Positions 54,234-63,142 of a stretch of 64,000 nt of DNA are shown in pieces. The notes below the pieces were generated by a model that ran no database searches, was not told where the DNA came from, and saw only the letters and a list, made by a program, of their open reading frames with translations. The stretch comes from Nitrospirillum amazonense (GTDB lineage: Bacteria; Pseudomonadota; Alphaproteobacteria; Azospirillales; Azospirillaceae), in contig NZ_VITV01000006.1 of assembly GCF_007828035.1 (NCBI RefSeq), positions 1 through 64,000 on the forward strand, given 5' to 3'. Positions within the stretch are counted from its first letter, which is position 1. Each line of letters begins with the position of its first letter. A program made the position numbers and the translations under genes.

Positions 54234-56828
54234 TTACATCTTGTAGGACATGCTGACGGAGTAAACGCTGCCGTTGCGGTAGTAACCGATCGGCGCGGCC
54301 TTCGTGCCGCTGTACGAGTAGTACAACTCGTCCAGCAGGTTGGTGGCATTCACCGTCGCCTGCAGGTTCTCCGTGATGCTGTAAGTGGCGGAGAAGTCCA
54401 GCTGCATGTACGAGTCGGTCATGTTGTTCGAGTTCAAGCGACCGATGCTGGTGAAGTAGGACGAACGCCACCCCAGGCTTACACGCGCCTGCAGCGGCCC
54501 CTGCTCATAATAGGGGATGAAGTTCACTGTGTGCCGCGACAGGTACGGCATGTTCAGGCCACTGGCCGTGTCGGCGATCGCATAAGTGTAGTTGGTCTGG
54601 ACACCAAACCCATAGGCGATGTTCGTCTGATAAAGGGCAGAGAAGCCCTTAACATTCGCATCAGAGAAGTTCTGAGGCGTTGTGATCGAGTAATCATGAA
54701 CCAGGCCGTCGCGCTGACTGACAAGCGGGACGTTATCCTTCGTGACGCTCACGATATACGACGAAATCTGGCGGAAGAAGAATTCGCCAGAAACCAATGA
54801 GTCCTTATTGAAGTACCACTCCGCGGAAACGTCGTAGTTGTTCGATTCGTACGGCTTCAGGTTGGGGTTGCCACCACTGCCGTTAAAGCTGGTGTCATCC
54901 TTCGAGAAGGCGCCGGCGTAGTCGGCGTAACGCGGACGGGCAATAACCTTGGCGGCGCCGAAACGAACCACCACATCGTCCGTGGCGTCATAAGCGACGT
55001 TGAAGGACGGCAGGAAGCGGCCATAACGGTTATTCGTGGTCACCGACTGATAGCTGTTGCCGTTGTCACTGGTGTTCCAGAACTTTATATCGTCGTCACT
55101 GTGCACATAGCGCACACCCAAATTACCGCGGTAATTGGTGCCGGCAAAGTTGGCCTGCACGTACGCATTCCCATTCTTCTCGGTCACCTTATATTCGGAA
55201 CCGTAATCCCGATAGTAGGTGGTGTTCAGCCCATCCAGATAGTTAACCACCGCTTCTTTGCTGATGGTGGAGAAGTGGATGAGGTCGCCGCTCGCATTCA
55301 GGTCGTCGAACACGCTGCTCGGCACCGGCGACGCGCCCAGACTGGTCAGGGAAACCGCGCCATTGGACATGGTCCGGCTGCCGTAGGCGCGGACCGTGTT
55401 CAGGTGATCGGTGTATTTCACACCGGCCTGGACGCTGGTGATCGGACCCAAGTTGATATCATGGGTCACGTCCATCTGGCCGTAGGCCTCGGAGTCGGCA
55501 TTCAGCTGAGCCGCGATACCGCCCGCTTGCCCGCCCGCAGCCCGGGTCGACAGCGCATTGCCGGACGCGGAGCCATTGGTGTAGGTGACGTTCGTGTTGG
55601 TGCCGTCATACGCAAAGCTGTACGGCGCCGACGAATAGAACGAGAGCAGGTATTCGGGGTCCTTGCCACCGAAGGCGCGGGTGTAGCCGACGTCGGTGTG
55701 GACCTTCCAATCCTTGGTCGGCGTCCAGGTGCCCGCCAAGTTCAGGCGAGCGGTCTGCACCGTGGTCTGGCGATAATTCGTGTCCAGTTCGGTGTAGGCG
55801 CCATTACCCAACGTCGCGTTGGTGATCAACCCGTCCTTCACCGTGGCAGTCTGGAACGCACTCTTGCTGCCAGCCGGGTAGATAAAGCGAGATTGGCTGA
55901 AGTTGTTATAGTCGCCATGAATGTAGATACCCGACAGATCAAAATCGAGGGTGTCGGTCGGCTGGTACTGAATGGCGGCCTGCACGCCCTCGCGTTCACG
56001 GGTCTGCTGGAAGTAGGCGGCGTTGATGCCAGCCGGGTACTTGGCGGAATTAATGTCGCCGCCCGTGACGGCCACATTCGGATTGGCCGCCGTGATGTCC
56101 TTGCCGCTGCCATAACCGAAGAATTCGATACCGGCGCGCGACAAGTCTTCCTTATCGTAAGTGCCGGCGACCATCACGCCGAAGTTGCTGGCGGCGTTCT
56201 TCCAGCTGTAGAGCAGCGACCCCCGCGGATTTCCTTGCTCAGACCGCGTGTTGTACGAATAACCGACCGAGCCGCGCAGGGTGTTGGCGTCCAGATCCAG
56301 CGGCTTGCGCGTGTGGATGATGACGGTACCACCCAAGCTGCCTTCGTCGATGCGGGCTTCCGTCGACTTGTACACCTCGGCCTGGTCGATGATTTCCGGC
56401 GACAGCAGGCTGTAGTTGAAGGTGCGGCTGTTCGGGTCGTTGGGGTTGCCGCCCCAGTCGGCCGAGGCGATGCTCTGGCCATCGACCAGGATGCGGTTCA
56501 GCGCCGGGTCCGTACCCAGGATGCTGATCTTCTCGCCTTCGCCGAACTGGTGATCGACACTGATGCCGGGTAGGTGCGACAGGGATTCCGCCACGTTGGT
56601 GTCGGGGAACTTGCCCACGCCCTCGGCCGAAATGACGTCGACGATAGCATTCGCCTCGCGCTTCACCTCGATGGAGCGCTCCAAACTCTTGCGGATACTT
56701 GTTACAACGATCTCTTGCAGATCGTCGTCAGCATTGGCATCCGCCGCGTACGCCTGGATGGATATGAACGATGTCGCCCCCACGCCCATCAGCATGGTGG
56801 TAACCAAGGCATACTTCTTAATTCCCAT
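54234..56828 (-). CDS. TonB-dependent receptor, oligosaccharide/GlcNAc-glycan type
   Basis: 864 residues. A signal peptide ends AYAAD. The plug opening EIVVTSIRKSLERSIEVKREANAIVDVISAEGVGKFPDTNVAESLSHLPGI is the signature of the Xanthomonas/Caulobacter receptor family (TIGR01782 type) that imports plant-derived oligosaccharides. The barrel ends in SMSYKM. Position between the glycosidase operon and the divergent nag genes suggests that it imports N-glycan fragments or GlcNAc oligomers. It starts at 56828 (MGIKKYALVTT) behind CAGGGGAAA; the frame to 56960 enters the promoter region. The base composition is slightly lower in GC than its neighbours. Confidence 0.93.
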   Translation of the reverse strand: MGIKKYALVTTMLMGVGATSFISIQAYAADANADDDLQEIVVTSIRKSLERSIEVKREANAIVDVISAEGVGKFPDTNVAESLSHLPGISVDHQFGEGEKISILGTDPALNRILVDGQSIASADWGGNPNDPNSRTFNYSLLSPEIIDQAEVYKSTEARIDEGSLGGTVIIHTRKPLDLDANTLRGSVGYSYNTRSEQGNPRGSLLYSWKNAASNFGVMVAGTYDKEDLSRAGIEFFGYGSGKDITAANPNVAVTGGDINSAKYPAGINAAYFQQTREREGVQAAIQYQPTDTLDFDLSGIYIHGDYNNFSQSRFIYPAGSKSAFQTATVKDGLITNATLGNGAYTELDTNYRQTTVQTARLNLAGTWTPTKDWKVHTDVGYTRAFGGKDPEYLLSFYSSAPYSFAYDGTNTNVTYTNGSASGNALSTRAAGGQAGGIAAQLNADSEAYGQMDVTHDINLGPITSVQAGVKYTDHLNTVRAYGSRTMSNGAVSLTSLGASPVPSSVFDDLNASGDLIHFSTISKEAVVNYLDGLNTTYYRDYGSEYKVTEKNGNAYVQANFAGTNYRGNLGVRYVHSDDDIKFWNTSDNGNSYQSVTTNNRYGRFLPSFNVAYDATDDVVVRFGAAKVIARPRYADYAGAFSKDDTSFNGSGGNPNLKPYESNNYDVSAEWYFNKDSLVSGEFFFRQISSYIVSVTKDNVPLVSQRDGLVHDYSITTPQNFSDANVKGFSALYQTNIAYGFGVQTNYTYAIADTASGLNMPYLSRHTVNFIPYYEQGPLQARVSLGWRSSYFTSIGRLNSNNMTDSYMQLDFSATYSITENLQATVNATNLLDELYYSYSGTKAAPIGYYRNGSVYSVSMSYKM

Positions 56829-57148
56829 GATGTGGTTTCCCCTGCTGCGCTTTATTTTTCTGAGTTCTGCCGATGTCTTTGATTTCGATCCGATCCGTAT
56901 CGGCATTACTGCGTCGGTGTTAACGGTAACCAAAGTGCCGCAGAGCCTCGCGCTCGTCAATTTTTTTTTAATTTGCTTTCATAATTCCTCTTTTGCCCTG
57001 ATGATGAGACAAACGGGCGATGGCGGAAGTGAGGAGTACCAGCAGGATGCGGGCCGGCCGGCCCATCCCGTCCGGGAAGCGGTGACAACGCCCCCGACAC
57101 TGATCTACCCACCCGTTCCATTCACGATCACGGACAAGGATGGCGCCC
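56829..57148. promoter_or_regulatory. Divergent promoter region of the TonB receptor and nagP
   Basis: 320 bp without a gene, holding the promoters for two opposite units of the same pathway. It contains small dyads: CCGAT/ATCGG (56890-56903) and GTTA/TAAC around ACGG (near 56929-56940), and a run of nine T followed by AATTTG near 56961. One or both dyads could bind the ROK repressor encoded at 61775, but no site can be proven from the sequence. Confidence 0.45.
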
Positions 57149-58453
57149 ATGGCCCCTGTGAAACCGTCCCCTTCCCCGCATCAGAACCGCGCATCCATGG
57201 TCGTCATCGGGGTTCTGTTCTTCATCTTCGGCTTCGTCACCTGGCTGAACGGGCCGCTGATCACGTTCGTGAAACTGGCGTTCACGCTGGACGACGTGAA
57301 CGCCTTCCTGATCCCCATGGTCTTCTACTTGTCCTACCTGTTCCTTTCCCTGCCTTCCTCCTGGGTGCTTCGGCGGACGGGCATGAAGAAGGGGATGGGG
57401 GCTGGGCTGTTCGTCATGGCCATCGGCGCAGCACTTTTCGGCGAATGCGCCACGATTCGGGTCTATCCCGGCGCGCTGGCCGGCCTGTTCGTCATCGGCG
57501 CCGGCCTGTCGCTGCTGCAGACGGCGGCCAATCCCTACATCAGCATCCTGGGGCCCATCGACAGCGCCGCCCAGCGCATCGCCGTCATGGGCATCTGCAA
57601 CAAGGTGGCGGGCATGCTGGCGCCGGTGGCCATCGGCGCACTGGTGCTGAGCGGCATCGACACCCTGGACCAGCAGGTCAAGGCCGCCCCCACGCCGGAG
57701 GCGCGGGAGGCGCTGCTGTCGGCCTTCGCCGCCAAGATCCACCTGCCTTACCTCACCATGGCGGCGCTGCTGGCTCTGCTGGCCGTCTGGGTGGTTCGCT
57801 CCCCCCTGCCGGAAATCTCGGCCGAGTCCAATGCCGGCGGCGGCCAGTCGCGGGACAGGGACACCCCACCCCTGAGCCGCATTCCCCATCTATGGCTGGG
57901 CGTGCTGTGCCTGTTCCTTTACGTGGGGGTGGAGGTCATGGCCGGCGACGCCATCGGCACCTACGGCCATGGATTCGACCTGCCGCTGGATGAGACCAAG
58001 TTCTTCACCTCCTTCACCCTGGCCGCCATGCTGGCGGGCTATCTGGGCGGCCTGGTGCTGATTCCCCGCGTGCTGTCGCAGGAACGGTATCTGGCCCTGT
58101 CCGCGGCCCTGGGCGTGGTGCTGACCATCGCTGCCTATGCCACCCATGGCTACGCCTCCGTCGCCTGCGTGGCGGCGCTGGGCTTCGCCAACGCCATGAT
58201 GTGGCCCGCCATCTTCCCGCTGGGCATCCGCGGCCTGGGCCGGCACACGGAGATCGGCTCCGCCTTCATGGTCATGGGCATCGCCGGCGGTGCCGTCCTG
58301 CCCCAGCTGTTCGTGCAGCTGAAGCAGCACTTTCCCTTCCAGGCCGTGTTCCTGGCGCTGATGGCGCCGGCCTATCTCTACATCCTGTTCTTCGCCCTCT
58401 ATGGCCATCGCGTCGGCCGCAAGGCCGCCATCGCGGCTCCCTCCCTCGCCTGA
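57149..58453 (+). CDS. nagP: N-acetylglucosamine MFS permease (NagP/FucP family)
   Basis: 434 residues, 12 membrane segments. FFIFGFVTWLNGPLI, SYLFLSLPSSWVLRRTGMKKGM and LLQTAANPYISILGP mark the FucP/GluP/NagP sugar:H+ symporters. The first gene of a nag operon (nagP-nagK-SIS-nagA, gaps 27, -4 and 1 nt), so GlcNAc is the best substrate call; L-fucose is an alternative given the fucosidase and mutarotase nearby. Start at 57149 because AAGGA lies 8 nt upstream; the ATG at 57140 abuts it. Confidence 0.9.
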   Translation: MAPVKPSPSPHQNRASMVVIGVLFFIFGFVTWLNGPLITFVKLAFTLDDVNAFLIPMVFYLSYLFLSLPSSWVLRRTGMKKGMGAGLFVMAIGAALFGECATIRVYPGALAGLFVIGAGLSLLQTAANPYISILGPIDSAAQRIAVMGICNKVAGMLAPVAIGALVLSGIDTLDQQVKAAPTPEAREALLSAFAAKIHLPYLTMAALLALLAVWVVRSPLPEISAESNAGGGQSRDRDTPPLSRIPHLWLGVLCLFLYVGVEVMAGDAIGTYGHGFDLPLDETKFFTSFTLAAMLAGYLGGLVLIPRVLSQERYLALSAALGVVLTIAAYATHGYASVACVAALGFANAMMWPAIFPLGIRGLGRHTEIGSAFMVMGIAGGAVLPQLFVQLKQHFPFQAVFLALMAPAYLYILFFALYGHRVGRKAAIAAPSLA

Positions 58454-58480
58454 TCCTTATCGCTTCTTCTGAAAAAGCTC

Positions 58481-59380
58481 ATGACATCCGATCGCTACTA
58501 TCTGGGCGTCGATGGCGGCGGCACCAAATGCCGTGCCCGCCTGCGCGCCGCCGACGGCACGCTGCTGGGTGAAGGCCTGGGGGGTCCCGCCAACATCCGC
58601 CTTGGCCTTGACCGGGCCTGGGCCAGCATCATGGAGGCCATCCAGGCGGCCCTGGCACAGGCCGGCCTGGACGCCGCCGCCTTCCCTCGGCTGCACGTCG
58701 GCCTGGGTCTGGCCGGCATCGTCACGGCGGCGGACAGCGTCCGCACCCGCGCCGCAGCCCCCAGATTCGCCAGCGTTTCCGCCGAAACGGACGCCCACGC
58801 CGCCTGCCTCGGCGCCTTCTCCGGCCGGGACGGCGCCATCCTGATCGCCGGCACCGGCAGCGCCGGCTATGCCCTGATCAACGGCCAGGGCCACGCCGTG
58901 GGTGGCTGGGGTTTCGAGGTCTCCGACGAAGGCAGCGGCGCCAGCATCGGCCGCGAAGCCATCCGCGTCGCCCTGCGTGCTCACGACAGCCTGGCCCCGG
59001 AAACCGGCCTGACCCGGCAAATCCGGCAGCGGCTGGGCGGCTCGCCCGCCGCTATCGTCGCCTGGGTGAACGATGCCGGCCCCGCCGATTATGGCCGCCT
59101 GGCCCCGGATGTCCTGGCGCACGCCGCCAAGGGCGACGTGGTCGCCTGTACCATCATCGCCAAGGCCGCCAAGGAGTTGGAGACCTACATCCGTCACCTG
59201 CACGCCCTGGGCGCCCCGCACCTGTGCCTGATGGGCGGGCTGTCCGCCCCGCTGACCCCGTGGCTCAGCCCTTGGGCACGGTCGCTGCTGGCCGATCCCG
59301 AGGGCGATGCTCTGGAAGGGGCCTTGCTGATGGCCCGCCTAAACATCCCCTCCCCCATCGCCAAGAGCGCCCTGCCATGA
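58481..59380 (+). CDS. nagK: N-acetylglucosamine kinase, BadF/BadG/BcrA ATPase family
   Basis: 299 residues, ASKHA fold. Phosphate-1 loop LGVDGGGTKCRAR, GLAGIVTAADS, phosphate-2 IAGTGSAGYA, GGWGFEVSDEGSGASIGREA, and adenosine loop LMGGLSAPL. The BadF-type GlcNAc kinases phosphorylate free GlcNAc to GlcNAc-6-phosphate with ATP in the cytoplasm, needed here because NagP imports the sugar without phosphorylation (no PTS genes seen). Its stop overlaps the start of the SIS gene by ATGA. Confidence 0.9.
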   Translation: MTSDRYYLGVDGGGTKCRARLRAADGTLLGEGLGGPANIRLGLDRAWASIMEAIQAALAQAGLDAAAFPRLHVGLGLAGIVTAADSVRTRAAAPRFASVSAETDAHAACLGAFSGRDGAILIAGTGSAGYALINGQGHAVGGWGFEVSDEGSGASIGREAIRVALRAHDSLAPETGLTRQIRQRLGGSPAAIVAWVNDAGPADYGRLAPDVLAHAAKGDVVACTIIAKAAKELETYIRHLHALGAPHLCLMGGLSAPLTPWLSPWARSLLADPEGDALEGALLMARLNIPSPIAKSALP

Positions 59381-60432
59381 CCCTTGATAACCTGATGGCT
59401 GACACCCTGATGGCCCCTCTTATGGCCAGCGAGGCCGCCGAAACCCCGGATGCCCTGCGGCGGCAGATCGATCGTTGCGCGCCCCTGTTCCAGGATCTGG
59501 GTGAGCGCCTGCGCCGCCTGGCGCCACGCTTCGTCGTGACCGGCGCCCGGGGCAGCAGCGACCACGCCGCGACCTACGGCAAGTACCTGGTTGAAACCCA
59601 GCTGGGCCTGCCCGTGGCCTCCATCGGTCCGTCGGTGGTATCGTTGTACCAGACGCCGCTGCACCTGAAGGACGGACTTTACATCGCGGTGTCACAATCG
59701 GGTCGCAGCCCGGACCTGTTACGCCTGACGGAAACGGCCAAGGCCGGCGGCGCCTTGACCGTGGCCTTCGTGAATGACGAGACCTCGCCCCTGTTCCAGA
59801 TGGTGGACGTGGCCATCCCGCTGTGCGCTGGCCCGGAAAAGAGCGTCGCGGCGACCAAGTCCTATCTGACCTCGCTGTTCGCCTTCCTGCAGATGGTGGC
59901 GCATTGGAAGGCGGATCCGGCCCTGCTGGCCACGGTCGCCGACGCCCCCGGCTGGTTGGAAAAGGCCATGGCGCTGGATTGGTACCCCGGCCTATCGCAC
60001 CTGGCGACCGTCCGGGGTCTCTACATCATCGGCCGGGGGCTGGGTGCCGCCGCCGCCCAGGAAATGGCCCTGAAGTGCAAGGAGACCAGCCGCCTGCATG
60101 CCGACGCCTTCAGCGCGGCCGAGGTCATCCACGGCCCCCTGGCCCTGGTGGGTCCGGACTTCCCCGTCCTGGCGCTGACGCAGGATGACGCAACCCTGGC
60201 GCCCACCAGCGATGCCATCCGCCGCATGGTCGGCCTGGGCGCCACCGTGCTGTCCACGGCGGGCGACATTCCGGGCGTGGTGGCGCTGCCCGCGGTGGCC
60301 GGCGTGCCGGCGGAACTGGCCCCGCTGACGGCGGTGCAAAGCTTTTACATGGGCATCCACCGCATCGCCGCCGACCGGGGCCTGAACCCCGACGTTCCCC
60401 CCAACCTGGCCAAGGTGACGGAGACGGTCTGA
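59377..60432 (+). CDS. SIS-domain glucosamine-6-phosphate deaminase (NagB-II type)
   Basis: 351 residues, two SIS domains: TGARGSSDHAATYGKYLVE and SQSGRSPDLL in the first, IGRGLGAAAAQEMALKCKETSRLHADAFSAAEVIHGP in the second, like the isomerase half of GlmS but without a glutaminase domain. In nag operons lacking NagB this family converts glucosamine-6-phosphate to fructose-6-phosphate and ammonia. It overlaps nagK by 4 nt and ends 1 nt before nagA, so the order of reactions is completed by its neighbours. The frame from 59224 is antecedent out-of-family sequence and is not used. AgaS-like activity on galactosamine-6-phosphate is the alternative. Confidence 0.9.
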   Translation: MTLDNLMADTLMAPLMASEAAETPDALRRQIDRCAPLFQDLGERLRRLAPRFVVTGARGSSDHAATYGKYLVETQLGLPVASIGPSVVSLYQTPLHLKDGLYIAVSQSGRSPDLLRLTETAKAGGALTVAFVNDETSPLFQMVDVAIPLCAGPEKSVAATKSYLTSLFAFLQMVAHWKADPALLATVADAPGWLEKAMALDWYPGLSHLATVRGLYIIGRGLGAAAAQEMALKCKETSRLHADAFSAAEVIHGPLALVGPDFPVLALTQDDATLAPTSDAIRRMVGLGATVLSTAGDIPGVVALPAVAGVPAELAPLTAVQSFYMGIHRIAADRGLNPDVPPNLAKVTETV

Positions 60433-60433
60433 C

Positions 60434-61606
60434 ATGCGCCAACTTCTGACGGGGGCCCGGCTGTTCACGGGCGACGTGCTGCTGGATGACCACGCGCTGC
60501 TGCTGGCGGGGGCCGAAATCCTGGACATCGTGCCGGCCGTCGCCAGTGTGGCGGGCGCGGCCCGGGTGCCCCTGCCCGAGGGCAGCCTGCTCGCCCCGGG
60601 CTTCATCGACACCCAGGTCAATGGCGGCGGCGGCGTGCTGTTCAACGACACGCCCACCGCGGCCGGCGCGCTGACCATCGCCGCCGCCCACCGGCGGTTC
60701 GGCACCACGGCGCTGCTGCCCACCGTCATCACCGACGACCTGAACATCATGATGGCAGCGGCGGAAGCCGCCGCCGAGGCGGCTGCCGTACCCGGCGGCG
60801 GCATCATCGGCGTTCATCTGGAAGGCCCGTTCCTGAACCCGGAACGCCGGGGCGTGCACAAGGCGGCCCACATCCGCCGACCCAACGGCATCGACCTGGA
60901 CCGGCTGTCCGCCCTGCCCCGCCACTTCGGCGACCTGGGCCGCGTGGTGCTGACCCTGGCGCCGGAACAGGTGAACGACGGCGACATCGCGCGGCTGGTG
61001 CGCGCCGGGATCGTGCTGGCCGGGGGGCACTCCGCCGCCAGCCATGAACGCACACAAGCAGCCTTGCGCGCCGGCCTGCGCGGTTTCACCCACCTGTTCA
61101 ACGCCATGCCGCCCATCAGCAACCGGACGCCGGGCATCGCCCTGGCGGCCATGACCGCCAAGGACGCCTGGTGCGGCCTGATCGTCGATGGCGTGCATGT
61201 GCATCCCGACCTGCTGGCGCTTGCCCTGGCCGCCAAGCCCCGCGGCAAGATGATGCTGGTCACGGACGCCATGCCGCCCACCGGCACCGACGCAACCACC
61301 TTCACGCTGTATGGTGAGCGCATCCACCGGCGTGATGGGCGGCTGGTGACCGACGACGGGGTGCTGGCCGGCGCCGACATCGACATGGCGCAGGCGGTGC
61401 GCAACGCCGTGCGCCTACTGGGCGTGGAACTGGAGGAGGCGTTGCGCATGGCGTCGCTTTACCCCGCCCGCTTCCTGGGCATGGACGGGCGACTGGGGCA
61501 ATTGGCCGCCGGTTTCCAAGCCGACCTGGTGCTGCTGGACGCGCAGCAGCGGGTCCTAGGCACCTGGGTCGCCGGCCAGCGGGACGGCGCGAATGCTCCC
61601 GCCTGA
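60434..61606 (+). CDS. nagA: N-acetylglucosamine-6-phosphate deacetylase
   Basis: 390 residues, amidohydrolase fold. Metal and substrate motifs in order: APGFIDTQVNGGGGV, GVHLEGPFLNPERRGVH (metal Glu), AGGHSAASHE (metal His), THLFNAMPPISNRTPG (metal His), IVDGVHVHPDL, LVTDAMPPTGTD (catalytic Asp), and YPARFLGMDGRLGQLAAGFQADLVLLD. It removes acetate from GlcNAc-6-phosphate to give glucosamine-6-phosphate for the SIS deaminase encoded 1 nt upstream. Length is normal for the family. Confidence 0.95.
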   Translation: MRQLLTGARLFTGDVLLDDHALLLAGAEILDIVPAVASVAGAARVPLPEGSLLAPGFIDTQVNGGGGVLFNDTPTAAGALTIAAAHRRFGTTALLPTVITDDLNIMMAAAEAAAEAAAVPGGGIIGVHLEGPFLNPERRGVHKAAHIRRPNGIDLDRLSALPRHFGDLGRVVLTLAPEQVNDGDIARLVRAGIVLAGGHSAASHERTQAALRAGLRGFTHLFNAMPPISNRTPGIALAAMTAKDAWCGLIVDGVHVHPDLLALALAAKPRGKMMLVTDAMPPTGTDATTFTLYGERIHRRDGRLVTDDGVLAGADIDMAQAVRNAVRLLGVELEEALRMASLYPARFLGMDGRLGQLAAGFQADLVLLDAQQRVLGTWVAGQRDGANAPA

Positions 61607-61774
61607 GCGATCGGGGATCCGGACAGGAGCATTATATTTTATATGCTATCCTACTGTACAAATGTGCAATAAACTTTCTTCGCCCGACCGCAATTGCGTC
61701 ATTGTGTCTCTGACAGCGGTGTCTCATCATCGGGTGGAATAAAGAAATTAATTTGAAAAAGGGAACCCGGCCGC

Positions 61775-63001
61775 ATGCAGCCGCCCCTCCTCCCCCACCA
61801 GACCGAGCTTCATCCTGCGCTGGGGGCCAGCCTTTCCGGCACGAATCTGGAGCGCGCCGGCGACCATAACCAGCGGGTCATGCTGCAGGCCATTCGCGTC
61901 AGCGGTCCCCTGACCCGGGCAGACTTGGGGCGAATCACCGGCCTCACGCCACCGGCCATCGCCAATATCACCCGACGCCTGCTGAACGAAAGTCTCATTC
62001 TCGAGGTCGGCCGATTGCAGGGCACACGCGGGCAGCCCGCCATGCGCCTGGCCATCAATCCGGACGGTTGTTTCGCCATTGGGGTCAATGTCGACCGTGA
62101 CCATGTGACCCTGGTGGTCCTGGACCTGCTGGGCCAGGTGCGGCACCGCGCCGTGCTGGAGGTGGACTTCCCCCTGCCCGACGCCGTCGCCGCCTTTTTC
62201 AAGTCGCAGGTGGAGGAATTGGTGGAAAGCCAGGCCTTTCCCCGCAACCGCCTCATCGGCATTGGCGTGGCGCTACCCGATGATCTGGGCCGGGTGAACC
62301 TGCCAAACCGGCCGAAGAGCTTTGAGGCGTGGAGCACGACGGACATCCCCGGCCTGTTCACCGCCACCCTGCCCCTGCCGGTGTTCATCGAAAACGACGC
62401 GGCGGCGGCGGCCTTGGGGGAACTGCAGTTCGGCTACGGCCTGCGCGACCTGAGTTTTTTCTACGTGCTGATCAACCAGGGCCTGGGCGGCGGAATCGTC
62501 ATCGACGGGCAGTACTTCAGGGGGGCCCAGGGCCGTAGCGGCGAATTGGGTTTTCTGCCCATCACCTCCCCCCGTACGCCGGCACGGACGTTGGAGGAGG
62601 CGGTGTCACTCTCGGCCCTGTGCGCCTATCTGGCCGCCCGGGGCCGCGCCGTCACGCGGCCGGAACAGCTGCTGGATCTCGACACCGTGGGCCAGCAGCT
62701 ACTGAACGATTGGCTGGACCTGGCCGCCGAGTTGCTGACCACACCCATTGTGGCAGTCAGTTGCCTGGTGAACCCAGAGGCGGTGTTCTTCGGCGGCCGC
62801 CTGCCGGCCCCGCTGATCGACCGCCTGGCCCAGATGATCAATGACCGCCTGTGGGCGCACTCAGGCGCCATCCCCGTCATCGTTCCCGTCCGCCGCGCGG
62901 CCACGGCCGTTGACGCGCCGGCGGTGGGGGCGGCCTTGTTGCCCTTCAATGACCGTCTGCTGCCATCCCGGACCACTCTCATGAAAACGGCAGCCGACTG
63001 A
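61775..63001 (+). CDS. ROK-family transcriptional repressor (NagC-like)
   Basis: 408 residues. A winged helix at about 30-85 (NQRVMLQAIRVSGPLTRADLGRITGLTPPAIANITRRL) precedes a ROK sugar-binding domain (AIGVNVDRDHVTLVVLD; FIENDAAAAALGEL; LINQGLGGGIVIDG). The zinc-binding CxCGxxGC motif normal in ROK proteins is missing (RTPARTLEEAVS in its place), so it senses rather than phosphorylates sugar. It follows nagA by 168 bp on the same strand. It would repress the nag and perhaps the glycosidase genes until an amino-sugar derivative binds. Confidence 0.9.
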   Translation: MQPPLLPHQTELHPALGASLSGTNLERAGDHNQRVMLQAIRVSGPLTRADLGRITGLTPPAIANITRRLLNESLILEVGRLQGTRGQPAMRLAINPDGCFAIGVNVDRDHVTLVVLDLLGQVRHRAVLEVDFPLPDAVAAFFKSQVEELVESQAFPRNRLIGIGVALPDDLGRVNLPNRPKSFEAWSTTDIPGLFTATLPLPVFIENDAAAAALGELQFGYGLRDLSFFYVLINQGLGGGIVIDGQYFRGAQGRSGELGFLPITSPRTPARTLEEAVSLSALCAYLAARGRAVTRPEQLLDLDTVGQQLLNDWLDLAAELLTTPIVAVSCLVNPEAVFFGGRLPAPLIDRLAQMINDRLWAHSGAIPVIVPVRRAATAVDAPAVGAALLPFNDRLLPSRTTLMKTAAD

Positions 63002-63142
63002 CTGTATTAATTATTTCATTTTGCCTTTTTAATGGGTATGGTTTGTTTAGGGAGACATCCGAAGGCCTCGAGCAAGGGAGGGGGCCCGGACAGCGCACCA
63101 TTCCCCCATCCGTTACCAGACGGCCTGCGAGAGGGCTTACGC